DNA of 64,000 nt, from the NCBI GenBank assembly GCA_965199915.1, contig OZ241348.1, positions 2,356,001 through 2,420,000 of the forward strand, in the 5' to 3' direction. Under the pieces are notes generated by a model. The model saw only the letters and a list, made by a program, of their open reading frames with translations, was not told the DNA's origin and ran no database searches. Shown here piece by piece: positions 9,616-17,179 of the stretch; positions within the stretch are counted from its first letter, which is position 1; each line of letters begins with the position of its first letter. Position numbers and translations under genes: made by a program. This DNA is from VXYL01 sp965199915 (GTDB lineage Bacteria; Pseudomonadota; Gammaproteobacteria; Pseudomonadales; Azotimanducaceae).

Positions 9616-11785
9616 TGCGGAAGCCGAGCTGGTCGCGCACGGCGTTGGAGAGCGCGGCCAGCGGCGCCACGATGGGCGTCTCGCCCACGCCGCGCACGCC
9701 GTAGGGATGCGACGGGTTGGGCTCTTCGACGATCTGGGTGTCGATCATGGGCATGTCCGAGGCCACCGGCACGCGGTAGTCGAGGAACCCCGGGTTCTCC
9801 ATCACGCCGCTCTCGTCGTAGATGTACTCCTCGTTCAGCGCCCAGCCGAGGCCCTGCACGGCGCCGCCTTGCATTTGGCCTTCCACATAGGCCGGATGGA
9901 TGGCGCGGCCGGCGTCTTGGATGGCGGTGAAGCCCAGGATGTCGGTGCGCCCGGTCTCCGTGTCCACGCGCGCGTCCGTCCAGTTCACGGAGAACGAAGC
10001 GCCGGCGCCTTGAGCGTTCAGGCTGGCGCGGCCGAGCAGCGGGCCGCCGGTGCGCCCGGCGCCGCGGGCGATGTCCGCCAGCGACAGCGGCTTCACGTCC
10101 GCGTTCACGCCCGGCTTGGGCACCGCTTCGCCGTCCACCCAATCCACTTGCTCGGGGTCCAAATCCCACGTCAGGGCGGCGCGCTGTTTGCATTGGGCGA
10201 TGATGTCCTCGCACGCCTGCACCACCGCCATGCCGGTGGCGAAGGTGGTGCGGCTGCCGCCGGTGACGTTGCAGAAGCCGGTGCTTTCCGTGTCGCCCAC
10301 ATGCGCTTTGATCTGCTCGTACGGCACGCCCAGCGTTTCCGCCGCCATCAACGCCATGCCGGCGCGGGAGCCGCCGATGTCCGGGCTGCCCTCCATCACG
10401 GTGACCATGCCGTCCTCGGCGATGCGCACCTCCGCGCTCGACTGCATGCCGATGTTGAACCAGAAGCCCACCGCCACGCCGCGCCCGGCGCCTTCGGGAA
10501 CGGGCTTCACGTAGTTCGGATGCTCCTTGGCCGCCAGCAGGCACTTCTTCAGGCCGATGGGCGGGAACGTGGGCCCGTACGGCGCCTGGGTGCCTTCGTC
10601 GGCGGCGTTTTTGAGGCGCAGGTCGATGGGGTCCATCGAGAGCTTGCGAGCGAGTTCGTCGATGGCGCTTTCCATGGCGTGCATGGATTGCGGCGCGCCC
10701 GGAGCGCGATAGGCGCACACCTTGGGCTTGGTCACCAGCACGTCGTTGCCTTCGATGACCAGATTCGGCACCTCGTAGGGCGCCAGCACGGACATGCAGC
10801 CGGGGCCGATGGGCGCGCCGGGGAAGGCGCCCGCCTCGTACGCCAGCCAAGCGCTAGCGGCGGTGAAGGTGCCGTCTTTCTTGGCGCCGATCTTCACCTT
10901 GCACCACGTGGCGGAGGCGGGGCCGGTGGCGCGGAACACCTCCTCGCGGCTCATCGTCATCTTCACCGGCCGGCCGGAAAGCTGCGAGAGTTTCACGGCC
11001 AACGGCTCCAAGTAGATGATCGTCTTGCCGCCGAAGCCGCCGCCGATTTCGGAGGGGATCACTTTGATGTTGCCCACGCTCTCGCCGAGCACGCTGGCGG
11101 TGAGCGACCGCACGTCGAAGGGGCCTTGGGTGCAACACCAGATGGTCGCCTTGCCGTCCGCGTTCACGGTGGCGGTGCAGGCGTGCGGCTCGATGTAGCC
11201 TTGGTGGGCGGTGGGCACGCGGTGCTCGCTCTCGACGACGACGTCCGCATCCGCAAAGCCCTTGTCGATGTCGCCGCGCGCAAAGCGCTGCGTGGCGGCG
11301 ATGTTGCTCGCCGGTTGCGTGGTGTCGCCGTTGGTGTGCTGGTTCTCGTTCACCAAGGTGGCACCTTCCGCCATGGCGTCTTCCAACGAAAGCACCGGAT
11401 CCAGGATTTCGTAGTCCACTTCGATGAGATCCAGCGCCGCTTCCGCCTGCGCCTGCGTCCGCGCCGCCACCGCCGCCACCGCGTGGCCGTGATAGAGCGC
11501 CTTGTCGCGGGCGAGGACGTTGCACGCCAAGTCGTCCGGTCGCTCCGAGGGGAAGTCCGCGCCGGACACCGCCGCGAACACGCCGTCGGCGGCGAGCGCG
11601 GCGCTCACGTCCACGCTGCGGATGCGGGCGTGCGCGTGCGGGCTGCGCAACACCCTGCCGTGAAGCATGCCCGGCAGGTTCAAGTCCGCGCCGAAGGCTG
11701 CTCGGCCAGTCACCTTGTCAATGCCGTCCGGGCGCACCGGCCGGGTGCCGATCGCTTTGAAATCCACCGCTTCTGCCACTCTCAT
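9554..11785 (-). CDS. Xanthine dehydrogenase family molybdopterin-binding (large) subunit
   Basis: A 743-residue molybdenum hydroxylase catalytic subunit. The N-terminal domain (RPDGIDKVTGRAAFGADL) is the aldehyde oxidase/xanthine dehydrogenase a/b hammerhead. The Mo-cofactor domain carries GGGFGGK, YRAPGAPQ, a GGSRTTF loop and, near the C-terminus, GVRGVGETP with the catalytic Glu of this family. No gene for the partner 2Fe-2S or FAD subunit is found in the window, so it either pairs with subunits encoded elsewhere or uses another electron carrier. AGGAG sits only two bases before the ATG at 11785, so the GTG two codons in may be the real start. modABC, which would supply molybdate, lies about 8 kb away. 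Substrate not predictable. Confidence 0.9.
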   Translation of the reverse strand: MRVAEAVDFKAIGTRPVRPDGIDKVTGRAAFGADLNLPGMLHGRVLRSPHAHARIRSVDVSAALAADGVFAAVSGADFPSERPDDLACNVLARDKALYHGHAVAAVAARTQAQAEAALDLIEVDYEILDPVLSLEDAMAEGATLVNENQHTNGDTTQPASNIAATQRFARGDIDKGFADADVVVESEHRVPTAHQGYIEPHACTATVNADGKATIWCCTQGPFDVRSLTASVLGESVGNIKVIPSEIGGGFGGKTIIYLEPLAVKLSQLSGRPVKMTMSREEVFRATGPASATWCKVKIGAKKDGTFTAASAWLAYEAGAFPGAPIGPGCMSVLAPYEVPNLVIEGNDVLVTKPKVCAYRAPGAPQSMHAMESAIDELARKLSMDPIDLRLKNAADEGTQAPYGPTFPPIGLKKCLLAAKEHPNYVKPVPEGAGRGVAVGFWFNIGMQSSAEVRIAEDGMVTVMEGSPDIGGSRAGMALMAAETLGVPYEQIKAHVGDTESTGFCNVTGGSRTTFATGMAVVQACEDIIAQCKQRAALTWDLDPEQVDWVDGEAVPKPGVNADVKPLSLADIARGAGRTGGPLLGRASLNAQGAGASFSVNWTDARVDTETGRTDILGFTAIQDAGRAIHPAYVEGQMQGGAVQGLGWALNEEYIYDESGVMENPGFLDYRVPVASDMPMIDTQIVEEPNPSHPYGVRGVGETPIVAPLAALSNAVRDQLGFRIADLPLSPPRVLEAIDERAG

Positions 11786-11904
11786 CTCTCCTTTGCGTCA
11801 GTGTCGGGTTGTGTTCGAGCGCCTCTCGGGCGGGGAGTGTACCGCAACTGCGCCTCTGGTCGAGCTCGCGACCATGCCGGCGCGCGCGGCTTGAGCGCGG
11901 CTCT

Positions 11905-12732
11905 TCAGGCCCAGCCGCGCAACCGATACACGAGTTGGGCAAGCAGTTCGCGCATCGCCTTCGTGTTCGTGGAAAGCGCCGTTGTGGAAGGCACAAAATC
12001 CAACAGATCGCTGCCGAACGGGCCCCGAGCGTAGGCCGAAGAAGCGGGCGTCGCCGGCAGCCCGGCGGCGCGGAAGGCCGCGATGGCGCGTGGCATGTGC
12101 CAAGGAGACGTGACCAGCAACACGTTCCCGATTCCGCGCTCCGTAGCCACGCGCGCGGTGTGTACGGCGTTTTGCCGCGTGTTGCGGCTCTCCTCCTCCA
12201 ACACCATCGCCGCCTTGGGAACACCAAGCGCTTCGAGCAGTTCGCGCATGGACGCGGCGGCGCTGGTGGTGTCCGGCACCGGCCAAACCATGCCGCCCGA
12301 AGCCACGACGATCGGCGCTTTGCCGGCGTGAAACAACCGCGCCGCGTGCCAGGCGCGGTCGGCGGTGGTGTGGATGTGCGTGAAGGGTCGCGAGTCCGTG
12401 ACCGGCAGCACCGCACCGCCGAGCACCACGATGGCGTCCGCACTGGGCAGTTCATCGACGCGCTGCGGTGGGAACTGGCCGATCAGCGGTCCCATCAGCA
12501 AGACGCTGGCGAAGGGCGTGGAACACATCCAAAGCCAAAGCAAGGCCACCGCGAGCAGTGTGCCGCCGAGCTGGTTTCGCTTGCGAACAAGCGCCAGCAA
12601 AGCCGCCATCCCCAAGACCAACACGGTGCCCAAGGGGAGCGCGAGCGACGTGGCGACCTTTTCTAACAGAAGCGGGATGGCGAACTCCGATGAGGTTCCC
12701 TTCGCGAGCGGCGCCCGCGGACGCGACGGCAT
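11905..12732 (-). CDS. YdcF/ElyC-family DUF218 envelope protein
   Basis: A 275-residue protein with two hydrophobic segments near the N-terminus (about residues 20-65, LALPLGTVLVLGMAALLAL and LLAVALLWLWMCS) followed by a DUF218 domain. The domain shows the usual ADAIVVLGGAV, an ARLFHAGKAPIVVASGG strand and the ESRNTRQNAVHTA and LLVTSPWHMPRA motifs. Family members such as ElyC act in envelope carbon metabolism or peptidoglycan-linked processes; the exact role is unknown. A GTG start at 12783 would add 17 proline/arginine-rich residues. I prefer the ATG at 12732 because the extra residues look non-native. Confidence 0.82.
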   Translation of the reverse strand: MPSRPRAPLAKGTSSEFAIPLLLEKVATSLALPLGTVLVLGMAALLALVRKRNQLGGTLLAVALLWLWMCSTPFASVLLMGPLIGQFPPQRVDELPSADAIVVLGGAVLPVTDSRPFTHIHTTADRAWHAARLFHAGKAPIVVASGGMVWPVPDTTSAAASMRELLEALGVPKAAMVLEEESRNTRQNAVHTARVATERGIGNVLLVTSPWHMPRAIAAFRAAGLPATPASSAYARGPFGSDLLDFVPSTTALSTNTKAMRELLAQLVYRLRGWA

Positions 12733-12803
12733 GGTAACGCACGGCGGGCGCAGGTCCGTCGGCCGGGGTCTTGGCAGCGGCACACTACATCAGATCGACG
12801 GAA

Positions 12804-13754
12804 TCATGGGGTGAGCGTCCGCACCACGCGGAACCCGTAGATGTCGCCGCGGTTGCCGGAGTTGGTGGCGTCGCGGTGGACGAAGCGGAGCGCCCTTTGC
12901 ACAAAGCTGTACGCGCCACCGCGGAGGACGCGGCGCGCGCACTCGCCACGCTCCCACGCTCGACCGTCGGTTGGCGCTCCCGCGTAGCTTTCGTTCCAGC
13001 AGTCCTGCGTCCATTCGGCCGCGTTCCCCAGCGCATCGTGCAATCCCCACGCATTCGCTGGGAAGCTGCCAACCGGCGCGGTGTGCGCGTAGCCGTCGTC
13101 GCACTGTACCGCCTCCCACGGGACCAATTGGTTCGCCGATGCGTCCGAGCCGTTGGCGTAGGCGCATTGGTGCGTCTCGTGCCGCCAAGACCGCGGCATC
13201 CCGGCCCGCGCGACGTATTCCCATTCGGATTCGCTTGGCAGGCGGTAGCGCTCGCCGGTCAATTCGGAGAGCCACCTTGCATAGCGCTGCGCGTCGTGCC
13301 AGTTCACGCACACCACCGGATGCGACGCCTCTTGCGGGAAGCCGGGATTGCGCCAGCCGCGGCCGATTCTCGATTCCGGTTCGTGGTTCTCGCGCGACCA
13401 ACAGGAGTGGCCCGTCGCGTGGCCCGTCTCGTCCACAAAGCGCCCGAACTCGGCAACAGTCACCTCGTGAACGCCCACCGCGAGCGGCGACGCTATCGTC
13501 ACTTGGTGACGGGGCGCGGCGGGCAGTTCTTCCCGCTTCGAACCCATGGCGAAAGAACCCGCTGGCACAATCACCATCTGAGGGCATGCGGCGCAATCCC
13601 GGAAGCGGTCTCCAACCGACCACTCCTTGGGCGACGCCGGCGCCGTGGAGGATTGGTCGTTCGCCGCCGCCACCGAAGCGGGGCCGGCAACCGCGGCCAA
13701 GGCCAGTGCCAACGCCACCGTGCGCAACTTGGGCTGTCTCGACACTTTCGACAC
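12804..13754 (-). CDS. Exported formylglycine-generating-enzyme/SUMF1-like protein
   Basis: A 316-residue protein of the FGE-sulfatase fold. The start is a GTG at 13754 preceded by a strong AAGGAGGAGG. It is followed by a signal peptide (KLRTVALALALAAVAGPASVAAA). The domain includes MVIVPAGSFAMGS, HEVTVAEFGRFVDETG, HPVVCVNWHDAQRYARWLS, YRLPSESEWEYVARAG, GNAAEWTQDCW and VLRGGAYSF. True FGE uses two Cys in the C-terminal half to oxidise sulfatase Cys to formylglycine. Many relatives only share the C-type-lectin-like fold, so catalytic activity is not certain. No sulfatase gene is nearby. It is divergent from the PhyH gene at 13834 with a 79-bp gap. Confidence 0.85.
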   Translation of the reverse strand: MSKVSRQPKLRTVALALALAAVAGPASVAAANDQSSTAPASPKEWSVGDRFRDCAACPQMVIVPAGSFAMGSKREELPAAPRHQVTIASPLAVGVHEVTVAEFGRFVDETGHATGHSCWSRENHEPESRIGRGWRNPGFPQEASHPVVCVNWHDAQRYARWLSELTGERYRLPSESEWEYVARAGMPRSWRHETHQCAYANGSDASANQLVPWEAVQCDDGYAHTAPVGSFPANAWGLHDALGNAAEWTQDCWNESYAGAPTDGRAWERGECARRVLRGGAYSFVQRALRFVHRDATNSGNRGDIYGFRVVRTLTP

Positions 13755-13833
13755 TTTCGTCCTCCTCCTTCGACCAATGACGACGAAACGAACGCGCCGC
13801 CGGGTTGGTTTATGCTTGGCGCACCGCTGGCAA

Positions 13834-15144
13834 ATGGTAAGCCAACACATGCCCCCAACGCCCCCGGACGCGCGCGCAGCCGCCGTGCCATCCGAGTTCC
13901 TGCCGGAGAACGTGGCCGCGCGCTCCGCGCCCGAAGCGCAGTTGCGAGACGCGCGCTGGTTCGCTTCCGGCGAGCCGTTCCGCTCGATGCACAAGAACAA
14001 CCCGTGGCTGAAACCGCCGGGCGGGGGCAACAGCGCGCCGGCCCTGCGCGCCAACGGCACCCTCAAGAGGCGCTTTCGCTGCCCGCTGTTCGATGCCGGC
14101 CGCAGCGCCGAGGGCGGCGGCTTGAACGGCACGCCGTACTACGACACCACGGTGCCGAGAAAGCACAACTATTGGAGACAGTTCAACGACTTGCCGCGGG
14201 AAACCAAGGACATCAACCAAGCCCGGCACGATCTGCGCAAGTACGGCTTCTGCCTCATTGAGGACGCCATGAGCGAACACCAACGCTCGTACATGCGTGC
14301 TCGGCTGGACGAGCAGGCACGCGCCGAGCGGGAGTGCGGCCTGGCGGACATGACGCCGCACTTCCACATCATGTGGACGCTGGTGAACAAGGGCGACTGC
14401 TTCGCCAAGTGCATTGAGTTCAACCCCGAGTGGGTGCAAGGCGGGCCGCTCATCGAGCAACTCAACAACGAACTGCTCGGCCGCGGCCACTACGCCTACT
14501 CGTTCGCGTCCAACATCGCCCGCCCCGGCAGCCATCCGCAAGTTCTGCATCAGGATTCCGGCGCCATCCACCCGATTCAAACGCCGCACGCGCCCATTCT
14601 GGTGAACACCGTCTACATCATGCAGGACGTGAACGAAGTCAACGGCGGCACGCTGGTCATTCCCACCAGCCACCGCCTGGTGTCGCAAGTTCCCCCCGGC
14701 CAGGAGGTGGGGCCGCTGCCGCCGGCGGTGAACGTGGAGGCCAAGGGCGGCACGGTGATGCTGATGGACGGGCGCCTGCTGCACGGCACCGGCGTCAACC
14801 ACACCGACGAGTGGCGCTACATCATGACCAACTCGAACGTGAAGCCGTGGCTGCGCCAGCAGGAGAATTGGCAACTCGCCATCGACCCGGAGGTGCTGCG
14901 CGGCGCTTCGGACAAGCTGCTGCAGCGCATGGGCTACTTCTCGTCGGGCCTCATCGAGATCGGTTCCTACTCCGGGCCGAAGACCACCGTTGGCGTGCGC
15001 TTGGCGATGGAGTCCGGCGACTACACCCGCATTCGGCATCTCGCCTCGCCGGTGCCGAAGGATGCGCGGGAACGCCTGACAATTCACCGCATGAAACGCC
15101 GCATCGAAGCCGCCCGTGCGACAAAGCAGCGCACCGCGGGCTAG
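13834..15144 (+). CDS. Phytanoyl-CoA dioxygenase (PhyH) family protein 1
   Basis: A 436-residue Fe(II)/2-oxoglutarate-dependent dioxygenase of the PhyH superfamily. The iron-binding facial triad is visible: HQD at about residues 239-241 (LHQDSGAIHP) and the distal His at about 317 (LLHGTGVNH). Between them lies the typical NGGTLVIPTSHR strand. The first 100 residues (MHKNNPWLKPPGGG and following) are an extra N-terminal segment not needed for the fold. The substrate is unknown; family members hydroxylate varied small molecules. An alternative start is the ATG at 13849. It is followed 25 bp later by a second PhyH gene and then an SDR, forming a plausible catabolic or biosynthetic trio. Confidence 0.88.
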   Translation: MVSQHMPPTPPDARAAAVPSEFLPENVAARSAPEAQLRDARWFASGEPFRSMHKNNPWLKPPGGGNSAPALRANGTLKRRFRCPLFDAGRSAEGGGLNGTPYYDTTVPRKHNYWRQFNDLPRETKDINQARHDLRKYGFCLIEDAMSEHQRSYMRARLDEQARAERECGLADMTPHFHIMWTLVNKGDCFAKCIEFNPEWVQGGPLIEQLNNELLGRGHYAYSFASNIARPGSHPQVLHQDSGAIHPIQTPHAPILVNTVYIMQDVNEVNGGTLVIPTSHRLVSQVPPGQEVGPLPPAVNVEAKGGTVMLMDGRLLHGTGVNHTDEWRYIMTNSNVKPWLRQQENWQLAIDPEVLRGASDKLLQRMGYFSSGLIEIGSYSGPKTTVGVRLAMESGDYTRIRHLASPVPKDARERLTIHRMKRRIEAARATKQRTAG

Positions 15145-15169
15145 CGGACTGAAAGACCCAGGCCAAGCG

Positions 15170-16261
15170 ATGGAAGACCACTTCGCGCCCGCCAAACGCG
15201 CCGCTGAGCGCCTCGGCAACCGCGGACCGCTCAACGTCAATGCGGAGGGGCGCGTGGACGGGGACATACTCGACGCCTATTGGCGCACCGGCTTCTACAT
15301 CTTGAAGAACGCGCTGGCCGCGGCGGAGATGGACGAACTTCGGCGCGAGTTCCACGCGCTGTGCGCCCGCGCGCCGCGCGCGGGCGGGGCGCCGACGGAC
15401 GCTTGCGGTCGGCCGGCCATTGGCGACGCAGCGCAGCGCAAGCTGTTTCGCTTCGCGGCGCCGCTCACGGACCCCTACGGCGCCACCGACGTGTCCGGCG
15501 GGCGCTACCAAACCAAGATGCGCGAACCGCCGCGCCCGGCGGACGCCCCGCGCGAGGTGTTGCTGCAAATCGGCGGGATTTTGCAGTTCTTGGACAGCGC
15601 CCTTCGCATCTACGGCCACCCGCGCCTGCTGGCGCTGACGGAGGCGGTGAACGGGCCGGACTTCACGCCCTTCAACGAAGTGATCTGGATCAAGCAGGCG
15701 CGTCTCGGCGCCGCGGTGTCGTGGCATCAGGACGGCACCACGCACTGGAACAACCCGGCCCTGGACGCCGGCACCCACGGCTTCAACTTCATGGTGAACC
15801 TGTACCCGACCACGCCGGAGAACGCTTTGTGGGTGGTGCCGGGAACGCACACGGGCGGCAAGGCGGACATCAAGACGATGCGCGCGGACAGCGGTTCGGA
15901 CCGCTTGCCCGGCGCGGTGCCCATGCTCTGCGAACCAGGCGATGTGGCCATCTGCAACCGCCAAGTGGTGCACGGCTCGTTCCCCAACACCTCGGCGACG
16001 CCGCGCGCCACGTTCGTGTTTGGTTTCCACCGCCGCTCCTCCGTGGCCGGCGTGAAAGGCTGGGCGCCGGCGCCCTACGACGACGACCACATCCGCAGCA
16101 GCAGCCGCATCATCCCGCTGGCGGTGGACGCCCGCCGCCAGCGCTTTCCAGCGGAGAAGCCGTATGTCTACCAGCCCTTGGCAGAAACCCCCGTCCCGTG
16201 GAACGACGCCAACCGCCGCGATGTGCTGCACAACTACCAACGCCGCGCGATCGGCATTTGA
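15170..16261 (+). CDS. Phytanoyl-CoA dioxygenase (PhyH) family protein 2
   Basis: A 363-residue PhyH-superfamily Fe(II)/2OG oxygenase. The HxD iron ligands are at about residues 186-188 (WHQDGTTHW) and the distal His at about 268 (VVHGSFPN). ALWVVPGTHTGGK is the typical double-stranded beta-helix strand, and an Arg-rich VFGFHRRSS region follows. It is only distantly similar to the upstream PhyH protein, so this is not a recent tandem duplication. I chose the ATG at 15170 (MEDHFAPAK) over an in-frame ATG at 15116, which would overlap the upstream gene and has no family similarity. The next gene (SDR) follows after 27 bp in the same direction. Confidence 0.88.
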   Translation: MEDHFAPAKRAAERLGNRGPLNVNAEGRVDGDILDAYWRTGFYILKNALAAAEMDELRREFHALCARAPRAGGAPTDACGRPAIGDAAQRKLFRFAAPLTDPYGATDVSGGRYQTKMREPPRPADAPREVLLQIGGILQFLDSALRIYGHPRLLALTEAVNGPDFTPFNEVIWIKQARLGAAVSWHQDGTTHWNNPALDAGTHGFNFMVNLYPTTPENALWVVPGTHTGGKADIKTMRADSGSDRLPGAVPMLCEPGDVAICNRQVVHGSFPNTSATPRATFVFGFHRRSSVAGVKGWAPAPYDDDHIRSSSRIIPLAVDARRQRFPAEKPYVYQPLAETPVPWNDANRRDVLHNYQRRAIGI

Positions 16262-16288
16262 TCAGCGGAACCTTCGGTTGGACATCGA

Positions 16289-17131
16289 ATGAGCGCACCG
16301 CGCACGCAGAAGCGCCTTGCCGGCAAGGTCGCTTGGGTGACGGGATCGTCCCGGGGCATCGGTCGGGTGGTGGCCGATCATTTGGCGGCCCTCGGCGCCA
16401 AGGTGGCCATCCACGGCACCGCGCCGCACTCCACGCGGGCGTTCAACGAGGCGGACTCCTTGCAAGCCGTGGCAAGCGCCATTGCGGAGGCGCACGACGC
16501 CGAGGTGTTGGCGGTGCATGGCGATCTCACGTCGGAGAACACGGTGCGCGAGTTGTGCGCCGCCATTCGCCAGCGCTTTGGCCGCATCGACATCCTGATC
16601 AACAACGCCGGCGGCGACATCGGCAGTCAGGGGGCGATGGGCGAGAAGGCCGGCAAGCCGGCGGTGAACGACGCGGTGGAAGTGTCCGTGGCGGACGTGC
16701 GCACGGTGCTCGACCGCAATCTGATCACCTGCATCCTCGCCTGCCGCGAAGTCGCCCCGGAGATGATGGAGCGGGGCAGCGGGTGGATTGTCACCATCGG
16801 CAGCATCGCCGGCTTGGGCGGGCATCGGTCGGAGGTGATCTACGGCGCCGCCAAGGCGGCGGTTCACGAATACACGCGCTGCTTGGCGGCGCAGTTGCGC
16901 CCGCGCGGCGTGTACGCCAACGTGATCGCGCCGGGCGAGATCATCACCGCTCGCTTCGTCGCCAGCCGGCCGACGCGCGAGGAACGCAAGGTGCGCGAAG
17001 GCGCTTTGACGCGCTACGGCTGGCCCGAGGAGGTGGCGCGCGCGGTGGAGTTCCTGGTGACGCCGGATTCCTCGTACATCACCGGCCAAGTGCTGCGCAT
17101 CGACGGCGGCGCCCAGCTCTTCCCCGCGTAA
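16289..17131 (+). CDS. Short-chain dehydrogenase/reductase (SDR)
   Basis: A 280-residue classical SDR oxidoreductase using NAD(P). The Rossmann glycine motif TGSSRGIG sits at about residues 19-26. DILINNAGG gives the NNAG motif and GSIAGLGG the catalytic Ser. YGAAK supplies the Tyr-x3-Lys catalytic pair, and a FabG-like end ITGQVLRIDGG closes the fold. It lies at the end of the two-PhyH run, so it may act on the hydroxylated product; that is inference. It is convergent with aceE, with about 48 bp between the stops and no clear terminator hairpin. Confidence 0.92.
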   Translation: MSAPRTQKRLAGKVAWVTGSSRGIGRVVADHLAALGAKVAIHGTAPHSTRAFNEADSLQAVASAIAEAHDAEVLAVHGDLTSENTVRELCAAIRQRFGRIDILINNAGGDIGSQGAMGEKAGKPAVNDAVEVSVADVRTVLDRNLITCILACREVAPEMMERGSGWIVTIGSIAGLGGHRSEVIYGAAKAAVHEYTRCLAAQLRPRGVYANVIAPGEIITARFVASRPTREERKVREGALTRYGWPEEVARAVEFLVTPDSSYITGQVLRIDGGAQLFPA

Positions 17132-17179
17132 GCGGCGTTGGCTCGCGTAGACAGGGCGGAGGCGCAGCGCGCGGGCGCA

